Positions 16,678 to 26,815 of a DNA stretch of 37,233 nucleotides are shown in pieces. The notes beneath the pieces were generated by a model that was given only the letters and a program-made list of their open reading frames with translations, was not told the origin of the DNA and did not search any database. This DNA is from an uncultured Alphaproteobacteria bacterium. GTDB taxonomy: Bacteria > Pseudomonadota > Alphaproteobacteria > RF32 > CAG-239. Both the position numbers and the translations under genes were made by a program. How positions within the stretch are numbered: position 1 is the stretch's first letter; every line of letters starts with the position of its first letter. The stretch covers positions 1 through 37,233 of the forward strand of contig CASFTO010000009.1 of the NCBI GenBank assembly GCA_949297665.1. The letters run 5' to 3'.

Positions 16678-16888
16678 ATGAAATGTTTTGTCAAATGTAT
16701 AGGTTATAATTTTTGTATCATACTTCAAATCTACTTTGCAATTTGGTAATTTTGCGCGGTGGTATTTAGTGCGTTGATGAATCGTATATTGGTGTAAAAA
16801 ATAGGGGATAACCTGGGCTTTTTTGTAAAAATTACTTGGTTAAAATTGTGGAAGTGCTATATTAAATCGTGCTTGAAATTTATTATAA

Positions 16889-19342
<2,454 letters not shown>

Positions 19343-19370
19343 TTACATCTACTTAATCGAGATGAAATTG

Positions 19371-19395
19371 AGGGGAGCCACTTGGCTTCCCTTTT
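19371..19395 (+). terminator. terminator after gyrB
   Basis: GGGGAGCC / GGCTTCCC hairpin (19372-19391, 4-base loop, one G-T pair) followed by TTTT. Confidence 0.8.
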
Positions 19396-19520
19396 ATGTT
19401 TTAGAGAATTGAAAATTGAATTTCATACTAACGATTTATACTTGCTTTATTGAGTTGTGTGGTGAACCAAATCTTTGGGAGAGAATTGTTATTGTTCGGT
19501 AATGCAAAATGAATTGATAT

Positions 19521-19555
19521 AAAAAAAGAACCTCTTTTTTGAGAGGTTCTTTAAT
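19521..19555 (-). terminator. terminator of the serS-side operon
   Basis: A perfect 11-bp stem AAAGAACCTCT (19525-19535) / AGAGGTTCTTT (19542-19552) with A- and T-runs lies 3 bases beyond the stop of the minus-strand gene at 19558. It could also act on plus-strand read-through. The 125 bases between this and the gyrB terminator show nothing recognisable. Confidence 0.82.
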
Positions 19556-19557
19556 TT

Positions 19558-19932
19558 TTAATACATTGAATATTTTATGGCGAAGTAAACCAGTATCCAG
19601 ACAATCATCATGCAGATAATTGCTAATATTTTACTTTTTTCATATTCTTTGTATGTGTTCCACATTCCTATTATGCATACAATACAATAGGTTATAGTGC
19701 CTAGAAATGCAGCGGTATAGAAACATAACCAAGTAAACGCTGCCGGATTCATACTTAATAATGATATGTTATTCCAAACAACTTGTAAAAATCTTGTTTC
19801 ATAACCAACGGATTGTTTTAAGAATATCATTAGCAGTCTTGTTACAAAACTTGATGCAATTAAGCCCAAAACAGAAAATTTCCAGAAAGCTACGGCCAAC
19901 GAGTATTGTCCGTAAACGAATTTTCCAAACAT
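19558..19932 (-). CDS. small polytopic membrane protein
   Basis: A 124-residue protein of unknown function with three hydrophobic spans, at about 15-37, 63-90 and 103-122. Loops are short, with a charged loop NTYKEYEKSK between spans two and three. A GGAG site lies 8 bases before the ATG. It is 66 bases downstream of the M49-like peptidase gene in the same orientation and is probably the last gene of that operon, because a terminator follows it at once. Confidence 0.75.
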   Translation of the reverse strand: MFGKFVYGQYSLAVAFWKFSVLGLIASSFVTRLLMIFLKQSVGYETRFLQVVWNNISLLSMNPAAFTWLCFYTAAFLGTITYCIVCIIGMWNTYKEYEKSKILAIICMMIVWILVYFAIKYSMY

Positions 19933-19998
19933 TTGTGTATCTCCTTGTTGTCGTTCTTATTCAATTTATAGCGTATTTCGTATTGTTGCGCAAGTCTT

Positions 19999-21717
19999 TT
20001 AGAAGAAGTTTACAATATTCTTGTATTTTTTCAAGCCTAGTTTTTTATGGGTATTGGCTATGTACTCATGCAAATCGTTCCATGTGGTGTTTTCTTCTAT
20101 ATATTGACGTGCTTTTTGGGGAGATTTGGATAATTGTATCTCAATCACTTGCGTTAGCAAATCATACATTGCAGGACTTATTTTTGCAAAATCAATATGG
20201 ATTAATTTGTTTTCGTCAAAACTAATGGCTTTGTGTTGTAATAGGGTGTTGAATTCTATTAAATCTACAATTTTGTAGGTTTCGGTTGGGAAAATCGGTT
20301 TTGCTCGTAGTAATAGGCGGAAAATCCATGTGGTATAAATTTCTTTTAATTCGTCTTCCGTGATGATGCCTTGTTTAACATATTCCGGCATAAATGATAT
20401 GGATACTGTATCCGCTTTGTTTTCTTCAATAATTGATTTGCAAATACCGGGAGCATTTTGATATTCGCTGCTCGGTCCTAACGAGTGTCCGTTTTCATGA
20501 CCGATTACGAACAGATGGTCTGCTTCTAAATTATAGTATTTGTGGAAATCTGGATGTAAAAATGCGTTGAGCATTTTTTGTGTTCTTTCCGGATCATGGC
20601 TTTGGCGTACTTGGCGATGGTATACATTTCGTCTGCCTCCACCGGTTTTGATGGATAATTTGTCGTTATTCGGGAGGTTTTGTGCTACGGTCATTCCGCC
20701 ACGACACTGGGCGTAATCTCCGGTTAAGCTCACTAAATCTACATCAACCATGGTTTGTTTAAGTTCTGTATTGGCGTTGACGGTTTGTGTATATTTATTG
20801 GCGTGAGGCATTAAACTGCTTAATTGCGGCATTGTGTTTTTAAATTTTAAAAGCAACTCTGTTCCTTTTTTGTTTACAATGCCGACTCGCGCACCAAGCA
20901 TATCCTTGGCGATTACTTCAATGTGTTTTTCCTTTATCAATTTGGCTAATTCGGGATTTTCTAATACGGTTGAGGTCATCTCATCATCGTAATTTTCTCG
21001 GCTTAACGTAAATTCAAGAGGGGTGTCTTGCATCATGGCCCAATGTTTATCTGCAAGCATATCCATGTCTTCATTGTTTTGTAATAAAGCCTGTGCTTGC
21101 CATGATAAATATTCTTTGAACAAGGTGTTGCTACAATAGTGCGCGGCAACTTCTAATTCATTGGCCATGGCTGAAAATTCTTCCTTAAAGTATTCGGTAT
21201 AATCAATCGCTTTTAATTCATCTTTTTCTCTTACGACCATGGTGCGAGCAGATAATATTTTTGCAACTTCTTTATCTTTTCCTGCTGCAAACATGTTCAA
21301 TAAAATTTGGTGAAATTCGCTGATACTTAAATCTTGCGGATAGAAGTTTTTGCCGGCAGGCGTGGTTAGGTTTTTGAAGATGCTTATCGGCTTTTCATCT
21401 ATACCGTTTAATCCGCTTACGCCGTTTAGTGAATTGAACATTTTTAATGATAATGCGGCTTGTTCATTGTGTGAGGCCGCTTGTTCAAGGGCTTTTTTTA
21501 ATGTTATGTTGAGCGGATTATCTTGTTGTAAACTAACATTGTTTAAAATTTTGGCGGCGGCGACTAAATGTTGTAAAGCCTTTTTATCTCCTTCTGTCAG
21601 TGCTTGGTATGCTTCTGATTTATCTGACAAGAGGATTATATCCGTCATTTCCTCTGTGGTCATCTTTTTGAGTTCTTCAATGCTGTAATTTAACTCATAG
21701 CCATTATATGTTGTCAT
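19999..21717 (-). CDS. M49-like (dipeptidyl-peptidase III type) zinc peptidase
   Basis: A 572-residue protein with no signal peptide, so probably cytoplasmic. Zinc ligands are predicted at H407 and H411, with catalytic E408, in VIGHENGHSLGP. The downstream glutamate ligand is in IIEENKADTVS (around E431-E432). The pairing of an HExxH-type site with an EE(N/C)(K/R)AD motif about 20 residues later is the signature of peptidase family M49 and its bacterial relatives. NLPNND with the following GGGRRNVYHRQ also recalls the substrate cleft strand of that family. The substrate is unknown. Its start overlaps the end of the preceding membrane-anchored gene by 14 bases, so the two are coupled. Confidence 0.78.
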   Translation of the reverse strand: MTTYNGYELNYSIEELKKMTTEEMTDIILLSDKSEAYQALTEGDKKALQHLVAAAKILNNVSLQQDNPLNITLKKALEQAASHNEQAALSLKMFNSLNGVSGLNGIDEKPISIFKNLTTPAGKNFYPQDLSISEFHQILLNMFAAGKDKEVAKILSARTMVVREKDELKAIDYTEYFKEEFSAMANELEVAAHYCSNTLFKEYLSWQAQALLQNNEDMDMLADKHWAMMQDTPLEFTLSRENYDDEMTSTVLENPELAKLIKEKHIEVIAKDMLGARVGIVNKKGTELLLKFKNTMPQLSSLMPHANKYTQTVNANTELKQTMVDVDLVSLTGDYAQCRGGMTVAQNLPNNDKLSIKTGGGRRNVYHRQVRQSHDPERTQKMLNAFLHPDFHKYYNLEADHLFVIGHENGHSLGPSSEYQNAPGICKSIIEENKADTVSISFMPEYVKQGIITEDELKEIYTTWIFRLLLRAKPIFPTETYKIVDLIEFNTLLQHKAISFDENKLIHIDFAKISPAMYDLLTQVIEIQLSKSPQKARQYIEENTTWNDLHEYIANTHKKLGLKKYKNIVNFF

Positions 21718-22789
21718 CTATGTTTATCTCCACTGTTTTGAATTTATAAAATTTCATTTTAGGGTTATTGTAATCGGGATTTAATCCCGCTTGTTGTTTT
21801 ATGTAACGATAAATGTTGCTTGCTGTTTGTTCTTTTGGGGATTGTTCTATTTCTTGCGGTAATAAAATATGCTCTCTTTGCTCAAAACGAAACATTAATC
21901 CATCATCTTGGGTGAGTGGTGTGTGAATTGGAATTTCTTGAAGAGATGTAAGTAAGGATAATTTTTGTATTTTTTCATGGGATGAGAATTTTTGTATGGA
22001 ATCTGTGATGTTTTGGGTTAATGAACGGTCGTTATTCAATTTACATATTTTTTTTTCTTGTGATGATAGGCATATTGAGGCGTTCTGTAATAAAATGTAT
22101 TGCGATGAAATAGGGTAGCTTATGGTTGAATATGGTTTTGACGGAATAACGCTTAAAATGATGTCTTTATGGTCTTTTATCAGTCGGTTTAAATTTTCTT
22201 TTTCTTGTTCTTGAGTGGTTGTGGTGATGGGGGGAAGTGGGACATATGTATCAAGAAAATTTTGGAGTTCTTGGTTTTGAAATGTGTTGGATGATGTGGT
22301 ATAATTTATTGTTTTGGGGGAATAATTTTTTGATTGAGTCAGCTCTAATATTTTATCTTCATCAGATGAAACGATAATTTGAGTGGAGTGATTATTGGAT
22401 TTTATTTCAGGGGCAAATATTTGGGCTAATTTTAACAATAGCGCTGATTCATTTATTTCTGGTGTGAATTTAATCTCTGTGGCTTGTGGGGGAATGTAGG
22501 AAAATGCATGCGCTATTGTGCTTAAGTTTTCTCGATTAAGATGTTGTGGAATGAGTATGAACAGTTCTGTTTTTGATGGGGTGGATAAGATTGTTATTGG
22601 TTCTGTTTGTGTGTACCACTGTGGTGTTGAGGTTTGGGCTCTATATTCTAACAGACGGCTCTTTGTTTGATTTAAATCAGTTGAAAAGCAAATGAAATTA
22701 AGGCATATTACAAAAATGATGCTTATGATTAAAAGGCTACGCTTTATTTTTTTTTGTCGTTCTTTCTTTTTATCTACATATAATAACAT
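21704..22789 (-). CDS. membrane-anchored protein with AMMECR1-like C-terminal domain
   Basis: A 361-residue protein with a basic N-terminus (KKKERQKKIKR) and one signal-anchor span at about 18-36, placing the rest outside the cytoplasmic membrane. The Ser/Thr/Gln-rich middle (about 40-270) is unrecognised. Residues about 276-350 resemble the AMMECR1 fold: IPIHTPL, then GLMFRFEQREHILLPQEI, then IYRYIKQQAGL and KMKFYKFKTVEI. This matches the order of that family's HGLxxxxGxRxGxLLPQ, CxKAGL and VYxFxT elements, though the usual Gly-rich turns have diverged. No good ribosome site is seen. It starts 18 bases after the HD gene stop and is probably read through coupling. Confidence 0.6.
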   Translation of the reverse strand: MLLYVDKKKERQKKIKRSLLIISIIFVICLNFICFSTDLNQTKSRLLEYRAQTSTPQWYTQTEPITILSTPSKTELFILIPQHLNRENLSTIAHAFSYIPPQATEIKFTPEINESALLLKLAQIFAPEIKSNNHSTQIIVSSDEDKILELTQSKNYSPKTINYTTSSNTFQNQELQNFLDTYVPLPPITTTTQEQEKENLNRLIKDHKDIILSVIPSKPYSTISYPISSQYILLQNASICLSSQEKKICKLNNDRSLTQNITDSIQKFSSHEKIQKLSLLTSLQEIPIHTPLTQDDGLMFRFEQREHILLPQEIEQSPKEQTASNIYRYIKQQAGLNPDYNNPKMKFYKFKTVEINIDDNI

Positions 22790-22807
22790 CGTGAAAATCT
22801 TTCGCTA

Positions 22808-23437
22808 TCATTCTTGGGGGGATAGGGCGCATCTTTTCATATTTTCTTTTGATAGTGTAATAATGGCGTTTTCCAAATCTCTAAGAATGGGTTCATCCAA
22901 TTCTTTAATCAGAGGTTTCTTTTTTAGAGCCATTTTATAATATTCTCCGCCATTTTCGCATAAGCCCCAATAGCGCACATCTCCGTCTTTATATTGGTTG
23001 GCTTGTAAATTTGCTTCTAATTTATCTAGGACTGAAACAATCTTTGCTTCGCGGGTTTCTTTTTCTTCGTATTCTTGGTATAAGTTATATATTTTTTTAT
23101 TTAGCGGTGCAGGTAACAAATTTTTTAGTTCTTGAATTGCTTGGGCTTCCTTATATTTCTTTTCCTCTTTTATGGACGGGTTGGCTATTTGATTTGCTGC
23201 CGTATAATCTCCGACCTTTCCTTCGGCTATGTCGTGTACTAAAGCCATTTCCAACATCTTAGTATAATCTATGTCGCTCTTAAGGTAGGGGGCGACTAAC
23301 ATTACCAAAAAGGAGAGCTTGAAAATATGCATCGCATCATTTTCCGGTGAGCCTTCATATAAAAGCAAATCTCTTTTGACGACACACACTTCTTCTAATG
23401 CACGCATAAAATTGATGATTTTATCAATCCTTTTCAT
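22808..23437 (-). CDS. HD-domain phosphohydrolase, 5'-deoxynucleotidase YfbR-like
   Basis: A 209-residue metal-dependent phosphohydrolase. HD-domain ligands are visible as H37 (NDAMHIFKLSF), H68-D69 (ALVHDIAEG) and D138 (SVLDKLEA), the spacing of the YfbR / HDDC2 group, which dephosphorylates deoxynucleoside 5'-monophosphates. The open frame runs 18 codons further upstream into the end of serS, but the ATG at 23437 has an AGGAG site 4 bases before it and matches the family N-terminus. It begins 22 bases after serS, so they are co-transcribed. The specific substrate is inferred from family resemblance. Confidence 0.85.
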   Translation of the reverse strand: MKRIDKIINFMRALEEVCVVKRDLLLYEGSPENDAMHIFKLSFLVMLVAPYLKSDIDYTKMLEMALVHDIAEGKVGDYTAANQIANPSIKEEKKYKEAQAIQELKNLLPAPLNKKIYNLYQEYEEKETREAKIVSVLDKLEANLQANQYKDGDVRYWGLCENGGEYYKMALKKKPLIKELDEPILRDLENAIITLSKENMKRCALSPQE

Positions 23438-23459
23438 AACTCTCCTGTGCTCTTGTTGT

Positions 23460-24761
23460 TTATGCTTCTTTGGTTTTGGCGTTTTTACCAATAAATTTCT
23501 TACCGTTCATATATGGTTGCAATTTGGTTGGTATACGGACGGTATAGTCGACTTGTTGGTGGTTTTCGATAAATGGTACTAAGATACGCGGTGTCGCAAT
23601 GCCCGTATTGTTTAATGTATGGACGAATTTAACTTTGCCGTCCTTGTTATCTCTGTATCTTAGATTGGTACGACGTGCCTGCCATTCGGTAATGTTTGAA
23701 CAAGAGTGTGTTTCTCTATAACAATTTTGTGATGGCGTCCAGGCTTCCAAGTCATATTGCCGATATTTCGGGGCTCCCATATCTCCTGTACAAATTTCAA
23801 GTACTTGATAAGGTAATTCCAAATCTTGCAATACTTCTTCTGAAATTGCCAACAATGTCTTGTGCCATTTTTCACTTTCTGCAATATCATTTTTGCAGAT
23901 TACAAATTGCTCGGTTTTTAAAAATTGATGAACGCGAACTAAACCTCTTGTGTCTTTTCCGGCTGCTCCGGCTTCGCGACGGAAACAAGGTGAAAAACCG
24001 GCATATAATACGGGAAGGTCATTTTCAGACAATATTTCATCGGCTCTTAAGGAGTTTAAAACTAACTCGGCTGTTCCTGATAAATATAAATCATCTGCCG
24101 GCATGTAATAAACTTCGTCTTGTGAGAATGGCAGGTAGCCCATACCATATAAAGGTTTTTGTTTGGATAAGGATGGTACGGTTATTGTGGTGAATCCATG
24201 TTCTGTCAATTTATCCAATACCATCATGTGCATTGCTAATTCTAAGCGTGATAATTCATTTTTGATTGCATAAGTTCTGGCGCCAGAAACTTTGGTTATG
24301 CGCTCTAATTCCGACCAATCATTTAATTCCATTAGTTCAACATGGTCTTTGGGGGTAAAATCAAATTTTGTTGGCTCACCGATGCGTCTGATTACAACGT
24401 TGCCGCTTTCATCCGGCCCTACCGGGGATTCGGGACACGGCAGGTTGGGCATTCGCCACATAATGTTATCATACTTTTTTTGTTCTTCTGCTAACAACTC
24501 TTGTTCTTTTTTCAACTCTTCTCCGATTTCTTTGCTTTTAGCAATAATTGCAGGGCGGTTCTCGTTGGATGCGGATTTTATTGAGTTGCTTAGCTTATTT
24601 TTCTCTTCTGCCAAGGTTTGGGTTGATGTCTTTAGTTTGTTAACATCTCTGTGTAAGGCGATTAAGCCGTCTATGTCTATTTGTTCTTTTGTGTAGCCTT
24701 TTTTGGCTAGGCCTTCTTTTACCGTTTCCAGATTTTCTATGATAAATTTTATATCCAACAT
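23460..24761 (-). CDS. serS: serine--tRNA ligase
   Basis: Charges tRNA-Ser with serine. It has 433 residues. Residues about 1-110 are the long antiparallel coiled-coil tRNA-binding arm (LKTSTQTLAEEKNKLSNSIK ...). The class II catalytic core follows with motif 2 in FSPCFRREAGAAGKDTRGLVRVHQF, the serine-pocket segment around EICTGDMGAPKYRQYDLEAW, SCSNITEWQARR, and motif 3 in NTGIATPRILVPFIENHQ. The ribosome site is AAGGA. It is the first gene of a minus-strand operon that continues into an HD phosphohydrolase and envelope genes. Confidence 0.97.
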   Translation of the reverse strand: MLDIKFIIENLETVKEGLAKKGYTKEQIDIDGLIALHRDVNKLKTSTQTLAEEKNKLSNSIKSASNENRPAIIAKSKEIGEELKKEQELLAEEQKKYDNIMWRMPNLPCPESPVGPDESGNVVIRRIGEPTKFDFTPKDHVELMELNDWSELERITKVSGARTYAIKNELSRLELAMHMMVLDKLTEHGFTTITVPSLSKQKPLYGMGYLPFSQDEVYYMPADDLYLSGTAELVLNSLRADEILSENDLPVLYAGFSPCFRREAGAAGKDTRGLVRVHQFLKTEQFVICKNDIAESEKWHKTLLAISEEVLQDLELPYQVLEICTGDMGAPKYRQYDLEAWTPSQNCYRETHSCSNITEWQARRTNLRYRDNKDGKVKFVHTLNNTGIATPRILVPFIENHQQVDYTVRIPTKLQPYMNGKKFIGKNAKTKEA

Positions 24762-25009
24762 CTTTGTGTTTCCTTTTTACATGAATTATTGCAAAAATCT
24801 GAGAATAAATTATCAAGATTTAAAATTAAAAACAATAGAAAATTGAAAGGCAGGCACAAAATGGTACAAATTGGAATATGGTTATAAAGTGGAATTTAAT
24901 AGATTTAGTCTTGGTATAAGTTATGTGATATTGAATTAGTGGTTGAGAGGGATGTTAAAATGTTGTTAGAGTTTGAGAGATGTCTTGTTGATTGGTGAGA
25001 ATTTTTATT
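24762..25009. other. non-coding interval upstream of serS
   Basis: An AT-rich stretch holding the serS promoter on the minus strand. No gene, repeat or structured RNA is recognisable. Confidence 0.5.
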
Positions 25010-25035
25010 AAAAGAGCTCACAACGGAGCTCTTTT
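25010..25035 (-). terminator. terminator overlapping a stop codon
   Basis: A perfect 10-bp stem AAAAGAGCTC (25010-25019) / GAGCTCTTTT (25026-25035) with a 6-base loop. The minus-strand gene's TAA (25034-25036) lies within the stem, so translation termination and the terminator overlap. Confidence 0.82.
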
Positions 25036-25480
25036 AATCGTTTGTATTATTCTTGTTTATGATGTTTTCTCGTGCTTTGCGGGCTTTTTCTGCGAGAGTT
25101 TCTTGGGGATCGGTTGACTGCTTTTGTTGTTCTTCTTGCGGAACTGTTGCTTTTTTTTTTAATGCCGCTGCGTAGGCATTGACAATCTCATTTTCTGCTT
25201 CCGGATTTTCGTTGTATTTCATTTCGCATACATATAAAGTTTTTATGTTTTTTATCTTTTGAATTGATTCCGGTTGCAAGCCCTCAATTAGGATTATGTC
25301 TTTTTTGCTCCGCATAATCTCTATTAGTTTTTCTTTTTCATTTAGCATAAATGTCGGATTTATTGGCTTTCCTTCTCCGGCATAGATGAGAACCATAATT
25401 TCGCCGGCATCGTTTTCCATTAGCTCGTAAACATTTTTCGGGTCTTGTTTTAGTGTGTTGTTTGTTTCAATTTCTGTCAT
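25034..25480 (-). CDS. hypothetical soluble protein
   Basis: A 148-residue protein that I do not recognise. Residues 15-95 look like a small alpha/beta domain (EIMVLIYAGEG, DIILIEGLQPESIQKIKNIKTLYVCEM). The C-terminal 40 residues are charged and Gln-rich (KKKATVPQEEQQKQSTDPQETL) and probably disordered. There is no signal or membrane span. AGGA at 8 bases before the ATG supports the start. It is transcribed divergently from rpsU and ends inside its own terminator. Confidence 0.72.
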   Translation of the reverse strand: MTEIETNNTLKQDPKNVYELMENDAGEIMVLIYAGEGKPINPTFMLNEKEKLIEIMRSKKDIILIEGLQPESIQKIKNIKTLYVCEMKYNENPEAENEIVNAYAAALKKKATVPQEEQQKQSTDPQETLAEKARKARENIINKNNTND

Positions 25481-25573
25481 TTTGTTGTCCTTTAGTGTAG
25501 CTTTAGGTTAAGATTATAACAGAACTTCTTAAAAATCTGTTACATATTTTATTTTTTATGATGTATTTTTTGT

Positions 25574-25601
25574 TTGCATTATAAAAAAATATATGTTATA
25601 G
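25574..25601 (+). promoter_or_regulatory. possible rpsU promoter
   Basis: TTGCAT (25574-25579) and TTATAG (25596-25601) with a 16-base AT-rich spacer precede rpsU by about 50 bases. The match to sigma-70 consensus is moderate. Confidence 0.35.
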
Positions 25602-25649
25602 GGCACTACATTGTTTAATTTTTTTATACAGAGAAAAGAGGTGATTTAA

Positions 25650-25856
25650 GTGGTTCAAGTTACTGTTATCGGTAATGACGTGGCACAGTCTTTGAAAATA
25701 TTGAAGAAAAAAATGCAACGCGAAGGTATCTTTCGTGAAATGAAATTAAGACGTTGTCATGAGAAAAATTCTGAGAAGAAGGCTCGTCGTCAAGCTGAAG
25801 CTATTCGCAGAGCCAGAAAACAGTTGCGTAAGCGCTTAGATACGGAAGGTTTCTAA
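25650..25856 (+). CDS. rpsU: 30S ribosomal protein S21
   Basis: A small basic protein of 68 residues on the 30S platform that helps initiation. It matches the family along its length: [51 protein letters not shown], quoted here only as its family-typical course, with the Arg/Lys-rich helical tail. The start is GTG at 25650, preceded by an AGAGGTG site. A strong terminator lies 20 bases after the stop. Confidence 0.97.
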   Translation: MVQVTVIGNDVAQSLKILKKKMQREGIFREMKLRRCHEKNSEKKARRQAEAIRRARKQLRKRLDTEGF

Positions 25857-25875
25857 TTTTACTGTTTTATTTAAT

Positions 25876-25904
25876 GGGAATCCTCTTTGAGGATTCCCTT
25901 TTTT
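25876..25904 (+). terminator. terminator after rpsU
   Basis: A perfect 10-bp stem GGGAATCCTC / GAGGATTCCC with a TTT loop (25876-25898) followed by six T. Confidence 0.92.
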
Positions 25905-25929
25905 GTTGGAATGTCGGCAGGAGGTGTTT

Positions 25930-26754
25930 ATGTTGTTTGAAAAAGCTCAGGGTTTATTGAATGCTGAATACGAAACTTATTATCAGGATGCTTCTGAACA
26001 TGCTCGAAAGGTTATGAATGAGAAAAAAATTCATTCTTATCAGGTTTTGGGAGTTGGAAATTATTTGCTAAAGCATGAAGAGGTCTTTCATAATTGTTCA
26101 TTGCCTGAGTTGCAAAAATTGAAAGCAACTTTGTTATTGCATGACCTTGGGCGATTTTATGAAGTCTTTTTGCATGAAGACGGTGGAAGAGTCGATCATG
26201 GTGTGTATGGGGCTAATTTGTTGGAACAAAATACATCTTTTAACGATGTTGAGGTTATTCTTCCTATTCGACATCACGGACATTTAATCGAACGTCTTTG
26301 GGAAGATAGGGATTATTCCAATTTGTCCGAAAAGGAACGCAGAAAAATTCAAATAATCATTTATTTGGTTAGAGATGCTGATAAAATAGCTAATTTTTAT
26401 CTCTTGTCTAGACATTTTCAAGAAATGGAAAATTTGTTTTTTCTAAAGTCATTGTTAGATTATCAAACTAAAATTCCTAGTCCTCTGGTTTGGGAGGCTT
26501 TTATGAAACATTCTGCCGTGGATGTAAAAAATGTTAAAAGTTTTGCAGATCAGGCAATTATGTATATGGCTTGCGTGTTTGATTTGGCGTACGAATCTTC
26601 TTTTGTATTGTTGAATAAGTTAAATATTTTGCAGAAGTTGTTTGATTGTTTTAAAAAATTTTGGGCGGATGATTATGCGCAGATTTGCAAGCATGAATTA
26701 TGGACGTATTGTGAGGCGCGTTTAAGGGGAGATAAAAAGTTTTTCGATTTTTAA
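25930..26754 (+). CDS. HD-domain protein, predicted metal-dependent phosphohydrolase
   Basis: A 274-residue cytoplasmic protein of the HD superfamily. Candidate ligands are H35 (KKIHSYQVLG), H71-D72 (LLLHDLGRFYE), H90 (GRVDHGVYGA), H115/H116/H118 (IRHHGH) and D149/D151 (VRDADKIANF). More than one metal site is therefore possible, as in HD domains that bind two or three metals. The substrate is unknown. The ATG at 25930 follows AGGAGGTG closely; the open frame extends back to 25903, inside the rpsU terminator, which makes that start unlikely. The autotransporter gene begins 61 bases downstream. Confidence 0.85.
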   Translation: MLFEKAQGLLNAEYETYYQDASEHARKVMNEKKIHSYQVLGVGNYLLKHEEVFHNCSLPELQKLKATLLLHDLGRFYEVFLHEDGGRVDHGVYGANLLEQNTSFNDVEVILPIRHHGHLIERLWEDRDYSNLSEKERRKIQIIIYLVRDADKIANFYLLSRHFQEMENLFFLKSLLDYQTKIPSPLVWEAFMKHSAVDVKNVKSFADQAIMYMACVFDLAYESSFVLLNKLNILQKLFDCFKKFWADDYAQICKHELWTYCEARLRGDKKFFDF

Positions 26755-26815
26755 GAGGATTTTAAGGCTTTTGTTGTATCCTTATAATATATTAGCTATA
26801 TGTTTTGAGGGTAAA

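Noticed and set aside
21704-22700. MEMO-type dioxygenase-fold domain in the N-terminal part of the AMMECR1-like protein
   Set aside because: Considered because bacteria pair MEMO with AMMECR1, but I see no conserved His/Asp metal-site pattern in residues 40-270.
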